Shown one piece after another: positions 53,588-62,001 of a DNA stretch of 64,000 nucleotides (positions are counted from its first letter, which is position 1; each line of letters starts with the position of its first letter). Below the pieces are notes generated by a model. The model saw nothing but the letters and a program-made list of their open reading frames with translations, had not been told where the DNA came from and ran no database searches. The translations under genes were made by a program, and so were the position numbers. Source of the DNA: Streptomonospora nanhaiensis (lineage in GTDB: Bacteria; Actinomycetota; Actinomycetes; Streptosporangiales; Streptosporangiaceae). The stretch is taken from the NCBI RefSeq assembly GCF_026642255.1, contig NZ_CP113264.1, forward strand, positions 3,720,001 to 3,784,000, given 5' to 3'.

Positions 53588-55723
53588 CTATCCCGCGCCC
53601 TCACCGCCCTCCCCGGCCGTGCCGCCGAACAGCTCGCCGTGGGTGGCGAGCGCGGTGGCCACGTCGACCTGCGCCCAGAAGCGGTGGTAGGTGAACTCGG
53701 GGGCCTCTCCCCCGTCCAGGTAGGCCTGGACCTGCGGCCAGTCCTCGTCCTGCTCGTAGAAGGAGCGGATGGAGGCGAACGTGGAGTCGGAGTCGATCAC
53801 GTCGCCGTTGGGCATCTGCCCGGTCCAGCCGTCGGGGACGTAGAGCCCGCCGTTCGGGGAGTCGAACGGGTCGTCGAAGCGCTCGTAGTCCGCCCTGGTC
53901 TCGGGGACGGCGACGCCCAGGTCGTCCTGGTGGACGAGCAGCGCGTCGAGCAGGCCCTCGGCGGTCTCCTGGGAGGCGGTGTCGCCGGTGGCGGCGGCGT
54001 AGTGCATCAGGGTCTTGGCCAGGCCGGCGGCGATGCCGACGTCCTGGTTGTGCGAGACGACCTCGACGCTCAGGTCCGGGTTGCCCGTGGGCTCACCGGT
54101 CCAGTCGTCGGGGGCGCCGCTCCACTCCATGTCGGCCGGGACGGCGAAGTCGCCGCCCTCGCCGACGGTGGTGTTGGCGATGGCCCAGGGCACCCAGGAG
54201 TCGAGGATGTCCCCGGCTCGCTCGTCCCCGCTGATGCGGTAGTACTCGGCCACGCGCTCGATGTCCCAGACCTGGAAGCCGAACCACCGGTTCGAGGGCG
54301 GGTCGTGCCAGACCGGCTTCTCGTCGTAGAACATGCCGTAGAAGGTGGGCGTGTCCGCGGGGGGCTGCGCGTAGGTGCCCTCCCAGCTGTTGGTCGCGCC
54401 GCCGGCGATGCCGCCGTCGGAGGACTGGAGCCACTGGAGGAACTCCAGCTGGCGGTCGAGGCTGGTGCCCCAGTCGTCGGCCCCGGTGGCCGACTGCGGC
54501 CGGAGCTCGTCGACCTCCGAGAGCGCGTAGGCGGCCATCACGTTCTGGTAGCCCTGGTGGGCGGAGGATCCGCCGATGCGCCAGGCCCAGGGGTACTGGG
54601 CGCTCTCCAGGGCGCCGCCCCAGGAGTAGTACCAGGCCATGAGGTAGTGCGCGGAGTCCTTGCCCGTTCCGGGCGGGCAGGACTGGGCGCCGACGCAGTC
54701 GCCGACCTCCTTGAAGTACTTGTCGAACATCGCGTAGCGCAGGTAGTCGCCCATCATCGCCGCGTTGGAGACGTTCTCCGCGATGGCGGACTCGTTGCCC
54801 TGCTCGCTCGCCCACTCGTGCGCGAGGTAGGCGACCTGGACGGCGCGCGCGTCGGCGTCGGGGGCGTTGGTGTAGCGCCACTGCTCCGAGGCCTGCGGGT
54901 CGTCGACGAACAGGTTGAGGTAGCCGGTGCCGTCGTCGCCGCCGTGCGCGAACGTCTCGCAGGAGGGGTGGGGCACGGTCTCCCAGACCGACTCGTTGGA
55001 GCCGCGCTGGAAGGTGTTGATGTAGGCGGGGGCCTCGTCGCTGCCGTCGCCGCAGAACCCGTAGCCGTACGTGTTGTCCACGTCCAGCAGCCAGTGCATG
55101 CCGTAGACCTCGTCGGTCCCGTAGGTGCTGCTGAGCTCGGCCGCGAGGGGGTCCTGTCCGGCCTCCACCCCCTGGTCGAGCGGCATCGGGTAGTCGCTGG
55201 GATCCAGGGACTCGGGGATGTAGGTGGCCGGCGACGAGGGGTCGTAGGCGCCGTTGGTGGGCTGGTCGGCGGTCCCGGGGATGATGAAGGCCTCCATGGA
55301 GGCCCAGGCGTCGTTGAACGGCTGCCAGTCGCCGGAGACGCGCCCGTAGGTCGCCTCCAGCCACAGGTAGTAGCTGAAGGCCTCCGAGGTGGTGGCGTGC
55401 CCGTGGTCGGGCGCCTCCACGATCAGGGTCTCCACGGAGTGGTAGGGGACGAGGAGGCCGTCGAACTCGCGGAAGTAGCCGCTGGACGGGTCCTTGATCT
55501 TGTCGTACTGCTCCAGGAAGGAGGCCTCGTACTCGGTGATCTCCGGGTTCTCGGCCAGGAGCGCGTCGGCCACGGGCGTGTACTCGTAGGTGGAGGCGGG
55601 CTCGGCGGGCCCGGCCTGGGCGGAGGGGGCCACCGTGAAGGTGGCCGCCACGAGTGCGGCGCTCACGGCCGCGGGGAGGGGCCACCGCCGTCTGCGGCGG
55701 CGGGTTGCGGGTCGGTCGGTCAC
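53588..55723 (-). CDS. Secreted GH48 exocellulase without a CBM
   Basis: A 711-residue family 48 reducing-end cellobiohydrolase. A long arginine-rich signal peptide (RRRRRRWPLP...) ends at PSAQA, residue 37. The catalytic domain starts directly after it; the acid Glu is in ATTSEAFSYYLWLEA (about residue 114), and VYGMHWLLDVDNTYG and the C-terminal FTYHRFWAQVDVA are present. The protein ends with the catalytic domain, so it lacks the N-terminal CBM2 and FnIII modules seen in relatives such as Thermobifida Cel48A. It is the head gene of the cluster, ahead of which stands a CelR-like operator. The ATG has GAGGAGAA upstream. Confidence 0.93.
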   Translation of the reverse strand: MTDRPATRRRRRRWPLPAAVSAALVAATFTVAPSAQAGPAEPASTYEYTPVADALLAENPEITEYEASFLEQYDKIKDPSSGYFREFDGLLVPYHSVETLIVEAPDHGHATTSEAFSYYLWLEATYGRVSGDWQPFNDAWASMEAFIIPGTADQPTNGAYDPSSPATYIPESLDPSDYPMPLDQGVEAGQDPLAAELSSTYGTDEVYGMHWLLDVDNTYGYGFCGDGSDEAPAYINTFQRGSNESVWETVPHPSCETFAHGGDDGTGYLNLFVDDPQASEQWRYTNAPDADARAVQVAYLAHEWASEQGNESAIAENVSNAAMMGDYLRYAMFDKYFKEVGDCVGAQSCPPGTGKDSAHYLMAWYYSWGGALESAQYPWAWRIGGSSAHQGYQNVMAAYALSEVDELRPQSATGADDWGTSLDRQLEFLQWLQSSDGGIAGGATNSWEGTYAQPPADTPTFYGMFYDEKPVWHDPPSNRWFGFQVWDIERVAEYYRISGDERAGDILDSWVPWAIANTTVGEGGDFAVPADMEWSGAPDDWTGEPTGNPDLSVEVVSHNQDVGIAAGLAKTLMHYAAATGDTASQETAEGLLDALLVHQDDLGVAVPETRADYERFDDPFDSPNGGLYVPDGWTGQMPNGDVIDSDSTFASIRSFYEQDEDWPQVQAYLDGGEAPEFTYHRFWAQVDVATALATHGELFGGTAGEGGEGAG

Positions 55724-55992
55724 ATCGTTCTCCTCGGAGGGTGCCCCGCAGGGGCCTCTCCGGTGCCGCGGAGCAGGGGCGCGGCGCCCCGGGCGGTGCG
55801 TCGGCCGGGGTGTGGCGGCGCCTCGGCGGGGGCAGCGGGGGGCCGAGACAGGGGGCTTGTGCGGGCCTTGAGGACGGGGGGCGCTGGCCGCGGCGGCGTC
55901 GGCGTCGACGGTGCGGGGCCATGGGGGGCGCGGTGTCCGCGCCGGTCTCGCTAGCGGTGCCTTCCGGTGCCCAGGGGGACCCGATCCCTTTT

Positions 55993-56006
55993 CGGGAGCG
56001 CTCCCA
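55993..56006 (-). promoter_or_regulatory. CelR/CebR operator (13 of 14 bases)
   Basis: CGGGAGCGCTCCCA matches the Thermobifida CelR / Streptomyces CebR box TGGGAGCGCTCCCA at 13 of 14 bases, with a 12-bp perfect palindrome in the middle. It lies 10-15 bp after the likely transcript start. LacI-type CelR leaves the DNA when cellobiose or cello-oligosaccharides are present. Confidence 0.85.
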
Positions 56007-56020
56007 TGAGCAGTGCCGAA

Positions 56021-56049
56021 AAGTTAACACCATTGATAAGCGCCTGCAA
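56021..56049 (-). promoter_or_regulatory. GH48 cluster promoter
   Basis: On the minus strand a -35 like TTGCAG (56049-56044), a 17-bp spacer and a -10 like TAACTT (56026-56021) in an AT-rich island. The start would be near 56014, so the CelR-like box is just downstream. Confidence 0.55.
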
Positions 56050-56263
56050 TGGGGTCAACCAGAGGAATCCGGCCCAGGATTCGTGATCTACGGGGCTTTT
56101 CGGACAGACAGTGGGAAGCGTGCCCGAAGGAGGGACCGGAGACCGCCGGACCCTCCGTCCCGGGGCCCGTCGGAGCCGGGACGGGACCGGCCCCCGCGCC
56201 CGCCCCGGAACGCGCGCGACCGACGCGCCCCGGCCCCCGGGGCGTTTCGGTCCGCCGCGGCGG

Positions 56264-56983
56264 TCAGCCCTCGGCCACCGGCCAGTCGACCAGGGTGACG
56301 GGCTCGTCGCCGAGCACCCACGCGTCGTGGTTCGGCGGCAGGCACACGACCTGTCCGGCGCGCACCTCGCCCTCCGTGCCGTCGTCCATCTGCCAGCGCA
56401 GGGCGCCCGAGACGACGTAGGCGCGGTGGTTCGCCATGCACTTCGCGGTACCCCTGGACTCGGCCATGTCCACCGTCCAGCGCCAACCGGGCCGCAGGGT
56501 CATCCGGACGGCGGTGTGACCTCCCACCCGCAGTGCCTCCGTGCGGGCCCGGTCGAGGACCTCGGTCTCCTCCGCCCGGGCGAAGTCGCCCGTCTCCGGC
56601 CGCGGGGCCGCGGGCTCGTCCCAGGCCTGCACCGTGGACTGGTGGGAGATCCGCCCGTCCCTCAGGTCGAGCATGGTCATGCTCATGACCCGGGTGCCGT
56701 CGGGGTAGGAGCAGCGCTCGGTGTAGGCGGCGTGGTCGGCGTCCACCACGCAGTCGAGGACCTCGTGGGTCATGTCGCGCGAGAAGACCTCGCGCAGGGC
56801 CGGCGCGATGGCGGCCTTCCCGTGCAGGACCGCCGGCCTGCTGGGCTGAGCCCTCTTGTCGATCATCTCCATCTCGGCGTCGTCCGCGAACAGCGCGAGC
56901 ATCGCGTCGGCGTCCGCCGACTCGACGGCGCGCGTCAGCGCCCCGCTGTCGAACCGGGGGTCCGTCTCGGTACGGGTGGACAT
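56264..56983 (-). CDS. SnoaL-like/cupin fusion protein
   Basis: A 239-residue two-domain protein. Residues 1-125 look like the NTF2/SnoaL-like fold (LTRAVESADADAMLALFADDAEMEM, VLHGKAAIAPALREVFSRD, SMTMLDLRDGRI). Residues 150-239 are a cupin (RMTLRPGWRWTVDMAES, HRAYVVSGALRWQMDDGTEG, GQVVCLPPNHDAWVLGDEP) with one clear His per motif. Neither half shows a full catalytic set I recognise. Fusion suggests that both act on one small molecule. It lies downstream of a mycothiol-fold gene with about 220 nt between. Confidence 0.75.
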   Translation of the reverse strand: MSTRTETDPRFDSGALTRAVESADADAMLALFADDAEMEMIDKRAQPSRPAVLHGKAAIAPALREVFSRDMTHEVLDCVVDADHAAYTERCSYPDGTRVMSMTMLDLRDGRISHQSTVQAWDEPAAPRPETGDFARAEETEVLDRARTEALRVGGHTAVRMTLRPGWRWTVDMAESRGTAKCMANHRAYVVSGALRWQMDDGTEGEVRAGQVVCLPPNHDAWVLGDEPVTLVDWPVAEG

Positions 56984-57203
56984 CGTCCGGCCCTCCCCTC
57001 CCCGCCCGGGCGGCCAACCCTTGACCGGTCGGGCTCTCTACCCAGTCTGCGCCCGGTCCGGGTCCCGCTTGCGTCAAGACGGGGCCATCTCTGCACATGC
57101 CGGCGGAGGCCCCGGGCGCCGCCCCCTGCTGTCGGGGGCCGCCGTCCCCGTCCCCGTCCCCGGCCGCGGGGCACGGGGCACGGGGCACGGGGCCGCGTTG
57201 CCT

Positions 57204-57875
57204 TCACACGACCAGGTCGGCCGCGGGCGCGGGCAGCGTCGGCAGGAACGGGGCCGCGGACGCGGCGTCGCCGCCGCTCCAGTCCATGGCGAGGATCTGG
57301 GCGAGGCTGCGCCGACCGGTCACGGCGCGGGCGAGCTCGAAGGCCGTGCCCCTGAGGGTGAGCACGGCGCCCTCGCCGAGCGCCCACTCCTGGCCGGTGT
57401 CGGTCGCGACCACGCGCACCGGCGGGAGCTGCGCCGACCATCCCCCGGCCAGGCCGCCCAGCGGGAAGTCCGCGAGCTGGTCGGCGTCCTCGGTCTGCGC
57501 GGGCAGGCCGAGGGCGCCCCGGACGTCGTTCTCGTGGTGCCACACGTCCAGGGCGGGCAGGCTGTGGCGCCTGCGCCTCCGGGCGGTGAGGAGTTCCAGC
57601 AGGGCCGGGGTCGTGCGGGTCCACTCGGCGAGGACGGCCTCGAGGCCGTGGCCCTCCCGGTCGGCGACCTGGCGCGCGGTGACCTCGTCGCCGGCCGGAG
57701 GGGTGACGTCGCCGTGCACCACGTCGGCGCAGAGCCCGGCGAGGTGGGCGTAGACCTGCCTGACGGTCCAGTCGGGGCAGGCGGGCACGACGGTGCCGAG
57801 CTGCTCCCCGTCGAGGGTGGCGGCCAGGTCGAGCAGGCGGTTCTGACACGTCTCGTAGATGCGCGCGGAGTCCAT
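57204..57875 (-). CDS. Mycothiol-dependent maleylpyruvate isomerase-family protein
   Basis: A 223-residue DinB/MDMPI-fold protein. The N-terminal bundle has VPACPDWTVRQVYAHLAGLCADVV (metal-ligand His) and ALDVWHHENDVRGALG (metal-ligand His pair), then a C-terminal SCP2-like half (GTAFELARAVTGRRSLAQI). The family transfers or uses mycothiol; the substrate is unknown. Transcription seems leaderless (-10 TAGGCT, six bases, ATG), with a perfect palindrome over the promoter. Confidence 0.85.
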   Translation of the reverse strand: MDSARIYETCQNRLLDLAATLDGEQLGTVVPACPDWTVRQVYAHLAGLCADVVHGDVTPPAGDEVTARQVADREGHGLEAVLAEWTRTTPALLELLTARRRRRHSLPALDVWHHENDVRGALGLPAQTEDADQLADFPLGGLAGGWSAQLPPVRVVATDTGQEWALGEGAVLTLRGTAFELARAVTGRRSLAQILAMDWSGGDAASAAPFLPTLPAPAADLVV

Positions 57876-57881
57876 CCCCCG

Positions 57882-57903
57882 AGCCTAACTAACAGCGTTA
57901 GGC
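57882..57903 (-). promoter_or_regulatory. Leaderless promoter and TetR-like palindrome
   Basis: CTAAC-AGC-GTTAG (57889-57901) is a perfect 13-bp palindrome and GCCTAAC-N7-GTTAGGC a second, overlapping one. Both cover the -10 TAGGCT (minus strand, 57887-57882). This looks like a TetR-family operator; no such regulator gene is in the window. Confidence 0.6.
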
Positions 57904-57985
57904 CAGGGTGGGGCCGCCCCCGGGGAGGACGGTCCCCGCGGACGCCTCCCGGGTGCGGCTCCGGGGAGCGGGGGCCGCGGCGCCC

Positions 57986-58807
57986 CTACCCGCCCCGACC
58001 TGCACTGCTCGCTGCCTCGACCTGCCCGCCGCCCAGCTCGGCGGAGATGCGCGCGGCCACCGCGGCCACCTCCGGCCCCAGCCTGCGCACCTCGACCACC
58101 GGCAGACGGCTCACGAGGGAGGAGACGCTGATCGCCGCCACGGGGTCGCGGTTGTGGTCGAACACCGGTGCGGCGACGCAGCGGACCTCGGGCTCGTTCT
58201 CCCGGTCGTCGATGGCGTAGCCGCGCTCGCGCACCCGGCGCAGCTCCCCGGCGAGGACCGCCGGATCGGTCACCGTCCTCGCGGTGACCGCAGGGAGGCC
58301 CGCCGCCACCACGTCCTCCACGAGGTCGTCCGGGCAGAACGCGAGGATCGCCCTGCCCACCGCGGTGCGGTAGGCGGGCATCCTCGCGCCGATCCGCGAG
58401 GCCATCCGGACCGTGGCCGTGTTCTCCACCTTGTCCACGTAGACGACGTCGTGGCCGTCCAGCAGCACCAGGTGGCAGGTGTGCCCGGTGCGCCTCATGA
58501 GGTCGCGCAGGTGGTCCGAGGCGACCGAGCGCAGCTCCATGTCGTCCAGGTAGGCCTGCCACAGGGTGAGGGCGGCCGTGCCCAGGCGGAACCGTCCGCT
58601 GCGCGGGTCACGGGTGAGCAGGCCGTACTCCACCAGCGGAACGGACAGGCGCAGCACCGTGCTCTTGTTCACCCCCACGTTCTCGGCCACCTCGGTGAGG
58701 GTCGCGCCGCCGCTCCCGGCCGGGCTCGCCCGGACGAAGTCCACGATGGCCAGCGCGCGGCGCAGCGACGCCGACGAGTTGCGCCGGGGTGCCGGGGCCC
58801 GGTTCAC
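57986..58807 (-). CDS. IclR-family transcriptional regulator
   Basis: A 273-residue IclR regulator: winged helix-turn-helix with LRRALAIVDFVRASPA, LTEVAENVGVNKSTVLRLSVPLVEYGLL, then the GAF-like effector domain (TGHTCHLVLLDGHDVVYVDKVE, RTAVGRAILAFCPDD). The GTG start overlaps the upstream permease stop (GTGA), so the regulator is made from the transporter transcript and probably controls it in response to the imported sugar or a derivative. A 7-3-7 palindrome upstream of the operon is a candidate site. Confidence 0.92.
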   Translation of the reverse strand: MNRAPAPRRNSSASLRRALAIVDFVRASPAGSGGATLTEVAENVGVNKSTVLRLSVPLVEYGLLTRDPRSGRFRLGTAALTLWQAYLDDMELRSVASDHLRDLMRRTGHTCHLVLLDGHDVVYVDKVENTATVRMASRIGARMPAYRTAVGRAILAFCPDDLVEDVVAAGLPAVTARTVTDPAVLAGELRRVRERGYAIDDRENEPEVRCVAAPVFDHNRDPVAAISVSSLVSRLPVVEVRRLGPEVAAVAARISAELGGGQVEAASSAGRGG

Positions 58808-59643
58808 CCCTTCACCGCCCCTCCCAGCCCCGAGGCGAGGCGGTGCTGCACGAACAGGAAGAACACCAGGACGGGGATCGTCATCAGGACCGATCCCGCC
58901 ATGATGCCGCCCCAGTCGTTCTGGTCCGGCTTGAAGAGCGACAGCAGGGCGATCGGCAGCGTCTGGTTCTCCTGCGCCGAGATGATGAAGGTCCGGGCGA
59001 ACAGGAAGTCGTTCCACGTCATGATGAACGAGAAGATACTGCAGGCCACCACGCCCGGGGCCACGAGGGGGAAGAGCACCCGGGTGACGAAGGCGAGGCT
59101 TCCGGCGCCGTCCAGCCAGGCCGCCTCCTCCAGCTCCCGGGGGACCGCCGAGACGAAGCTGCGCAGCATCCAGATCGCCAGCGGCAGGGCGAACGCCGTG
59201 TGCACCAGCATGAGCGATCCCAGGTGGTTCAGGCCCAGTTCGGGGACCCCCTGGCCCACGGCGCGCATGAGGAAGAACAGCGGGATGGTCAGCGCCTCCA
59301 CCGGGACCATCTGCGCCACCAGCACCATGACGAGCAGGGTGGTGCGGAGCCGGAAGCGGTAGCGGGTGAGCGCCACCGCGGCCAGGAACGCGCAGAGGGT
59401 CGAGGCGGTCACGACCACGACCGCCACCAGCGCGCTGTTCAGCAGGTACTGGCCGAACCCGTCGACCGTGAGCACCCGTCGGAACGAGTCCAGGGACGGG
59501 GTGAGGGTGTAGGGCGTGGTGTCGCCGGCCTCCAGTTCGGCGCGCGGCCTGAGCGCCGAGAGCAGCATCCAGTAGAGCGGCAGGGCGACGACCAGCGCGA
59601 CGAGCAGTCCCGCGATGTCGTTCCTGAGTCGGCGGAGCGTCAC
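58804..59643 (-). CDS. Sugar ABC transporter permease, MalG-like (CUT1)
   Basis: A 279-residue inner-membrane permease with six helices. The coupling EAA loop is ELEEAAWLDGAGSLAFVTRVLFPLVAPG. It starts at a GTG overlapping the stop of the other permease and ends overlapping the IclR start. No ATPase subunit is encoded in the operon; in actinomycetes CUT1 importers commonly share one MsiK-type ATPase encoded elsewhere. Confidence 0.93.
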   Translation of the reverse strand: MTLRRLRNDIAGLLVALVVALPLYWMLLSALRPRAELEAGDTTPYTLTPSLDSFRRVLTVDGFGQYLLNSALVAVVVVTASTLCAFLAAVALTRYRFRLRTTLLVMVLVAQMVPVEALTIPLFFLMRAVGQGVPELGLNHLGSLMLVHTAFALPLAIWMLRSFVSAVPRELEEAAWLDGAGSLAFVTRVLFPLVAPGVVACSIFSFIMTWNDFLFARTFIISAQENQTLPIALLSLFKPDQNDWGGIMAGSVLMTIPVLVFFLFVQHRLASGLGGAVKG

Positions 59644-60587
59644 AGGACCTCCCCTTGGCGGCGCAGGGCGCGCAGGTAGACGAGCGTGATCAGGAGGAGC
59701 AGCAGCGTGGTGATCACGCCGATGGCGGAGCCGAGCCCGTACTGGCCCGAGGCGAACGCCTTCTGGTACGCGTAGACGTTGAGCACGAGGTTCTGTCCGG
59801 CGATCCCGCCGCCCCCGGTCATGACGTAGATCTGCGTGAAGATCTTGAAGTCCCAGATGATCGACTGGATGGTCACGATGGTCACGGCCGGGCGCAGGAT
59901 CGGCAGCATCACCGACCAGGCGATCCGGGACGTGGAGGCGCCGTCCAGACGCGCGGCCTCGACGACCTCCCCGGGGATGGCCCGGATGCCGGCGTAGAGG
60001 GTGACCATGACGAACGGGAACGAGCACCACACCACCTGCGCGCCGACGAGGCCGAAGGCCGACCACTTGTCGTAGGTCCAGGAGTGCCCGGCGAACTCGG
60101 TCAGGCCCAGCCCGGCGAGCGCCTGGTTGACCGGGCCGAGGGTGGGGTCGAACAGCAGGAGCCAGACCGCGCTGCCGGTGACGGCGGGCGTCGCCCAGGC
60201 CCCGAGTGCGGCGAGGAAGAGCAGGGTGCGCACCCAGGGGGTCAGCCGGGTGGCGAGCACGGCCAGCGCTCCGCCCACGGCGAGCGTGCCCGCGACGCAC
60301 GCCGCGGCGAAGCCGACCGTGTTGAGCAGCACCTCCCAGAACTGGGCGTCCGCCAGCAGTTCACGGTAGTTCTGCCAGCCGACGAAGCGCAGGGGCTCGG
60401 CGCCCGTGACCTGGGGCTGGCGGTAGTCGAAGAAGGAGACGAGCACCAGCTGGTAGAGCGGGTAGACGAGCATCCCGCCCAGCACCACCGCGGCGGGCAC
60501 CAGGTACATCCAGGGTTCGACCCCTCGGCTCCGGTTGCCGGAGGGCCCGCCGGTCGGGCGGCGGCGAAGAGCTGTCCGGTTGTCCAT
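59640..60587 (-). CDS. Sugar ABC transporter permease, MalF-like (CUT1)
   Basis: A 315-residue permease with six helices after a basic N-terminus (MDNRTALRRRPTGG). The EAA loop is EVVEAARLDGASTSRIAWSVMLPILRP. It forms the channel with the MalG-like partner. It begins 9 nt after the binding-protein gene. Confidence 0.93.
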   Translation of the reverse strand: MDNRTALRRRPTGGPSGNRSRGVEPWMYLVPAAVVLGGMLVYPLYQLVLVSFFDYRQPQVTGAEPLRFVGWQNYRELLADAQFWEVLLNTVGFAAACVAGTLAVGGALAVLATRLTPWVRTLLFLAALGAWATPAVTGSAVWLLLFDPTLGPVNQALAGLGLTEFAGHSWTYDKWSAFGLVGAQVVWCSFPFVMVTLYAGIRAIPGEVVEAARLDGASTSRIAWSVMLPILRPAVTIVTIQSIIWDFKIFTQIYVMTGGGGIAGQNLVLNVYAYQKAFASGQYGLGSAIGVITTLLLLLITLVYLRALRRQGEVL

Positions 60588-60596
60588 GTCGGCGCG

Positions 60597-61895
60597 TCAC
60601 CCCCGCCCGAAGGCGTCGTCGAGGGCCCGCGCGGCCTCGTCCGCGGCCTGGTCGACCGAGGCGTCCCCCGCGGCCAGGCGCTGCACCATGGCCGGCAGGA
60701 TGCCCTCGGCGTCGACGGTCGCCCAGGAGGGGGTGACCGGGACGAACCGGGTGCCCGCGTCGATGGTCTCGACGAAGGGGGCGATCTCGTCGTCGGAGGC
60801 GGCCAGCTCCGCCCGGACGTCGGTGAAGACGGGCAGGTTGCCCATGGCCTCGTACATGCGCAGCTGGTACTCCTTTCCGGCCAGCAGCTTCACGAACTCC
60901 ACGGAGAGCGTGCGCCGCTGGGTTCCGGCGAGGACGCCGAGGTTGTTGCCCCCGGCGAAGGCCGGGGCGATGCTGCCGGGCTCGGTGCCCGGGAGCGGTA
61001 CGACCGCGGCGTCGTCGGCGATGTCGCTGGCGCGCACCGCGTTGAGGTTGAAGTTGCCCCCGATGGTCATCGCAGCGCTGCCGGCCACGAAGTTCTGCAC
61101 GGAGGCGTCCCCTCGCATCTCCGAGCAGGTCTGGGGCGGGCACACGTCGTCGGAGAGGATCTGCCCGTACAGCTCCAGGCCCTCCTTGGCCTCGGCGGAG
61201 TCGATGGTCGCGGTGTAGGAGTCGCCGTCGGGTTCGGCGATGTCGCCGCCGTGCGCCCAGACGAACGGCATCATCGCGTAGGTGTAGGCGCCGCCGGCGG
61301 AGACGCCCAGCATCCGCGGGTCGTCCTCGCGCACCGCCCGGCCGGTCTCCACGACCTCCTGCAGGGTCCGGGGGACCTCCAGCCCGAGGTCCCCGAGGAC
61401 GTCGGTGCGGTAGTAGAGGGCGCGCACGCCGAGGAACCAGGGCACGCCGTAGTCGGCGCCGTCGACCCGTGCGGTGGCCGCGACGTCGTCGGAGATGTCC
61501 GCGCGGGGCTCCCAGTCGGCCAGGTCCTCGGTGAGGTCGGCCAGGCCCGCGGACTCCACGTACCCGGCCAGGTCGGTGTTGCCGTACTCGGCGACGTCGG
61601 GGGCGGAGGCGGGGTCGAGGAAGGCGCCCTGGAAGCGCTCCGCGCGGGTCTCCACCGGGATGTACTGGACCTCGACCTCGACCCCGTCGTGCGCGGCCTC
61701 GAACTCCTCCACCGCCGCCGCCACGACCCGCTCCTTGGGCGCCTGGTCGACCTCGGAGAACAGCCAGACGCGGAGGGTTCCCTCCGTCTCGTCGACACCG
61801 GAGGCGGCGCCGCTGGTCTGGAGGGGCGCGCACGCGGAGACAAGGGCGGCAAGCCCGAGGAGCGCGCAGGCGCGCACGGGTCCTGAGAATCGCAT
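60597..61895 (-). CDS. Sugar ABC transporter substrate-binding lipoprotein
   Basis: A 432-residue family 1 solute-binding protein. Its signal peptide has the lipobox LVSAC, so Cys at about residue 22 is lipidated and the protein is anchored outside the membrane. The CUT1 fold shows GTLRVWLFSEVDQAP, AAAVEEFEAAHDGVEVEVQY, DVAEYGNTDLAGYV and YGVPWFLGVRALYYRTDVL. The sugar is not evident. The ATG has GAGGGAG five bases upstream; this ribosome site sits at the foot of a stable hairpin. Confidence 0.93.
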   Translation of the reverse strand: MRFSGPVRACALLGLAALVSACAPLQTSGAASGVDETEGTLRVWLFSEVDQAPKERVVAAAVEEFEAAHDGVEVEVQYIPVETRAERFQGAFLDPASAPDVAEYGNTDLAGYVESAGLADLTEDLADWEPRADISDDVAATARVDGADYGVPWFLGVRALYYRTDVLGDLGLEVPRTLQEVVETGRAVREDDPRMLGVSAGGAYTYAMMPFVWAHGGDIAEPDGDSYTATIDSAEAKEGLELYGQILSDDVCPPQTCSEMRGDASVQNFVAGSAAMTIGGNFNLNAVRASDIADDAAVVPLPGTEPGSIAPAFAGGNNLGVLAGTQRRTLSVEFVKLLAGKEYQLRMYEAMGNLPVFTDVRAELAASDDEIAPFVETIDAGTRFVPVTPSWATVDAEGILPAMVQRLAAGDASVDQAADEAARALDDAFGRG

Positions 61896-61906
61896 CGGTA
61901 CTCCCT

Positions 61907-61951
61907 CACCAGGCCGGTGGGGTGGGGTCGGTGGGGACCGACAGCCTGGTG
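61907..61951 (-). promoter_or_regulatory. Stable 5'-leader hairpin next to the ribosome site
   Basis: CACCAGGC (61907-61914) pairs with GCCTGGTG (61944-61951), and an inner GTCGGT/ACCGAC stem with a GGGG loop (+ strand) stacks inside. It ends four to five bases before the Shine-Dalgarno of the binding-protein gene, so it may protect or shape the ribosome site. Confidence 0.5.
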
Positions 61952-61956
61952 GAGTG

Positions 61957-61986
61957 ACCGTAGTCACTCGGTCCGACTCCGTTGAA
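61957..61986 (-). promoter_or_regulatory. Promoter of the ABC operon
   Basis: On the minus strand, -35 like TTCAAC (61986-61981), 18-bp spacer, -10 like TACGGT (61962-61957). Confidence 0.45.
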
Positions 61987-62001
61987 GGGAGGAGTGCCAA
62001 T

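Larger units (their letters stand above)
55724..56263 (-). promoter_or_regulatory. GH48 leader and promoter region
   Basis: This 540-nt stretch holds a 5' untranslated leader of about 290 nt (GC-rich, no gene seen), the CelR-like operator and the promoter listed separately, and about 210 nt next to the stop of the SnoaL-cupin gene. The long leader gives room for post-transcriptional control; no known riboswitch pattern is recognised. Confidence 0.5.
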
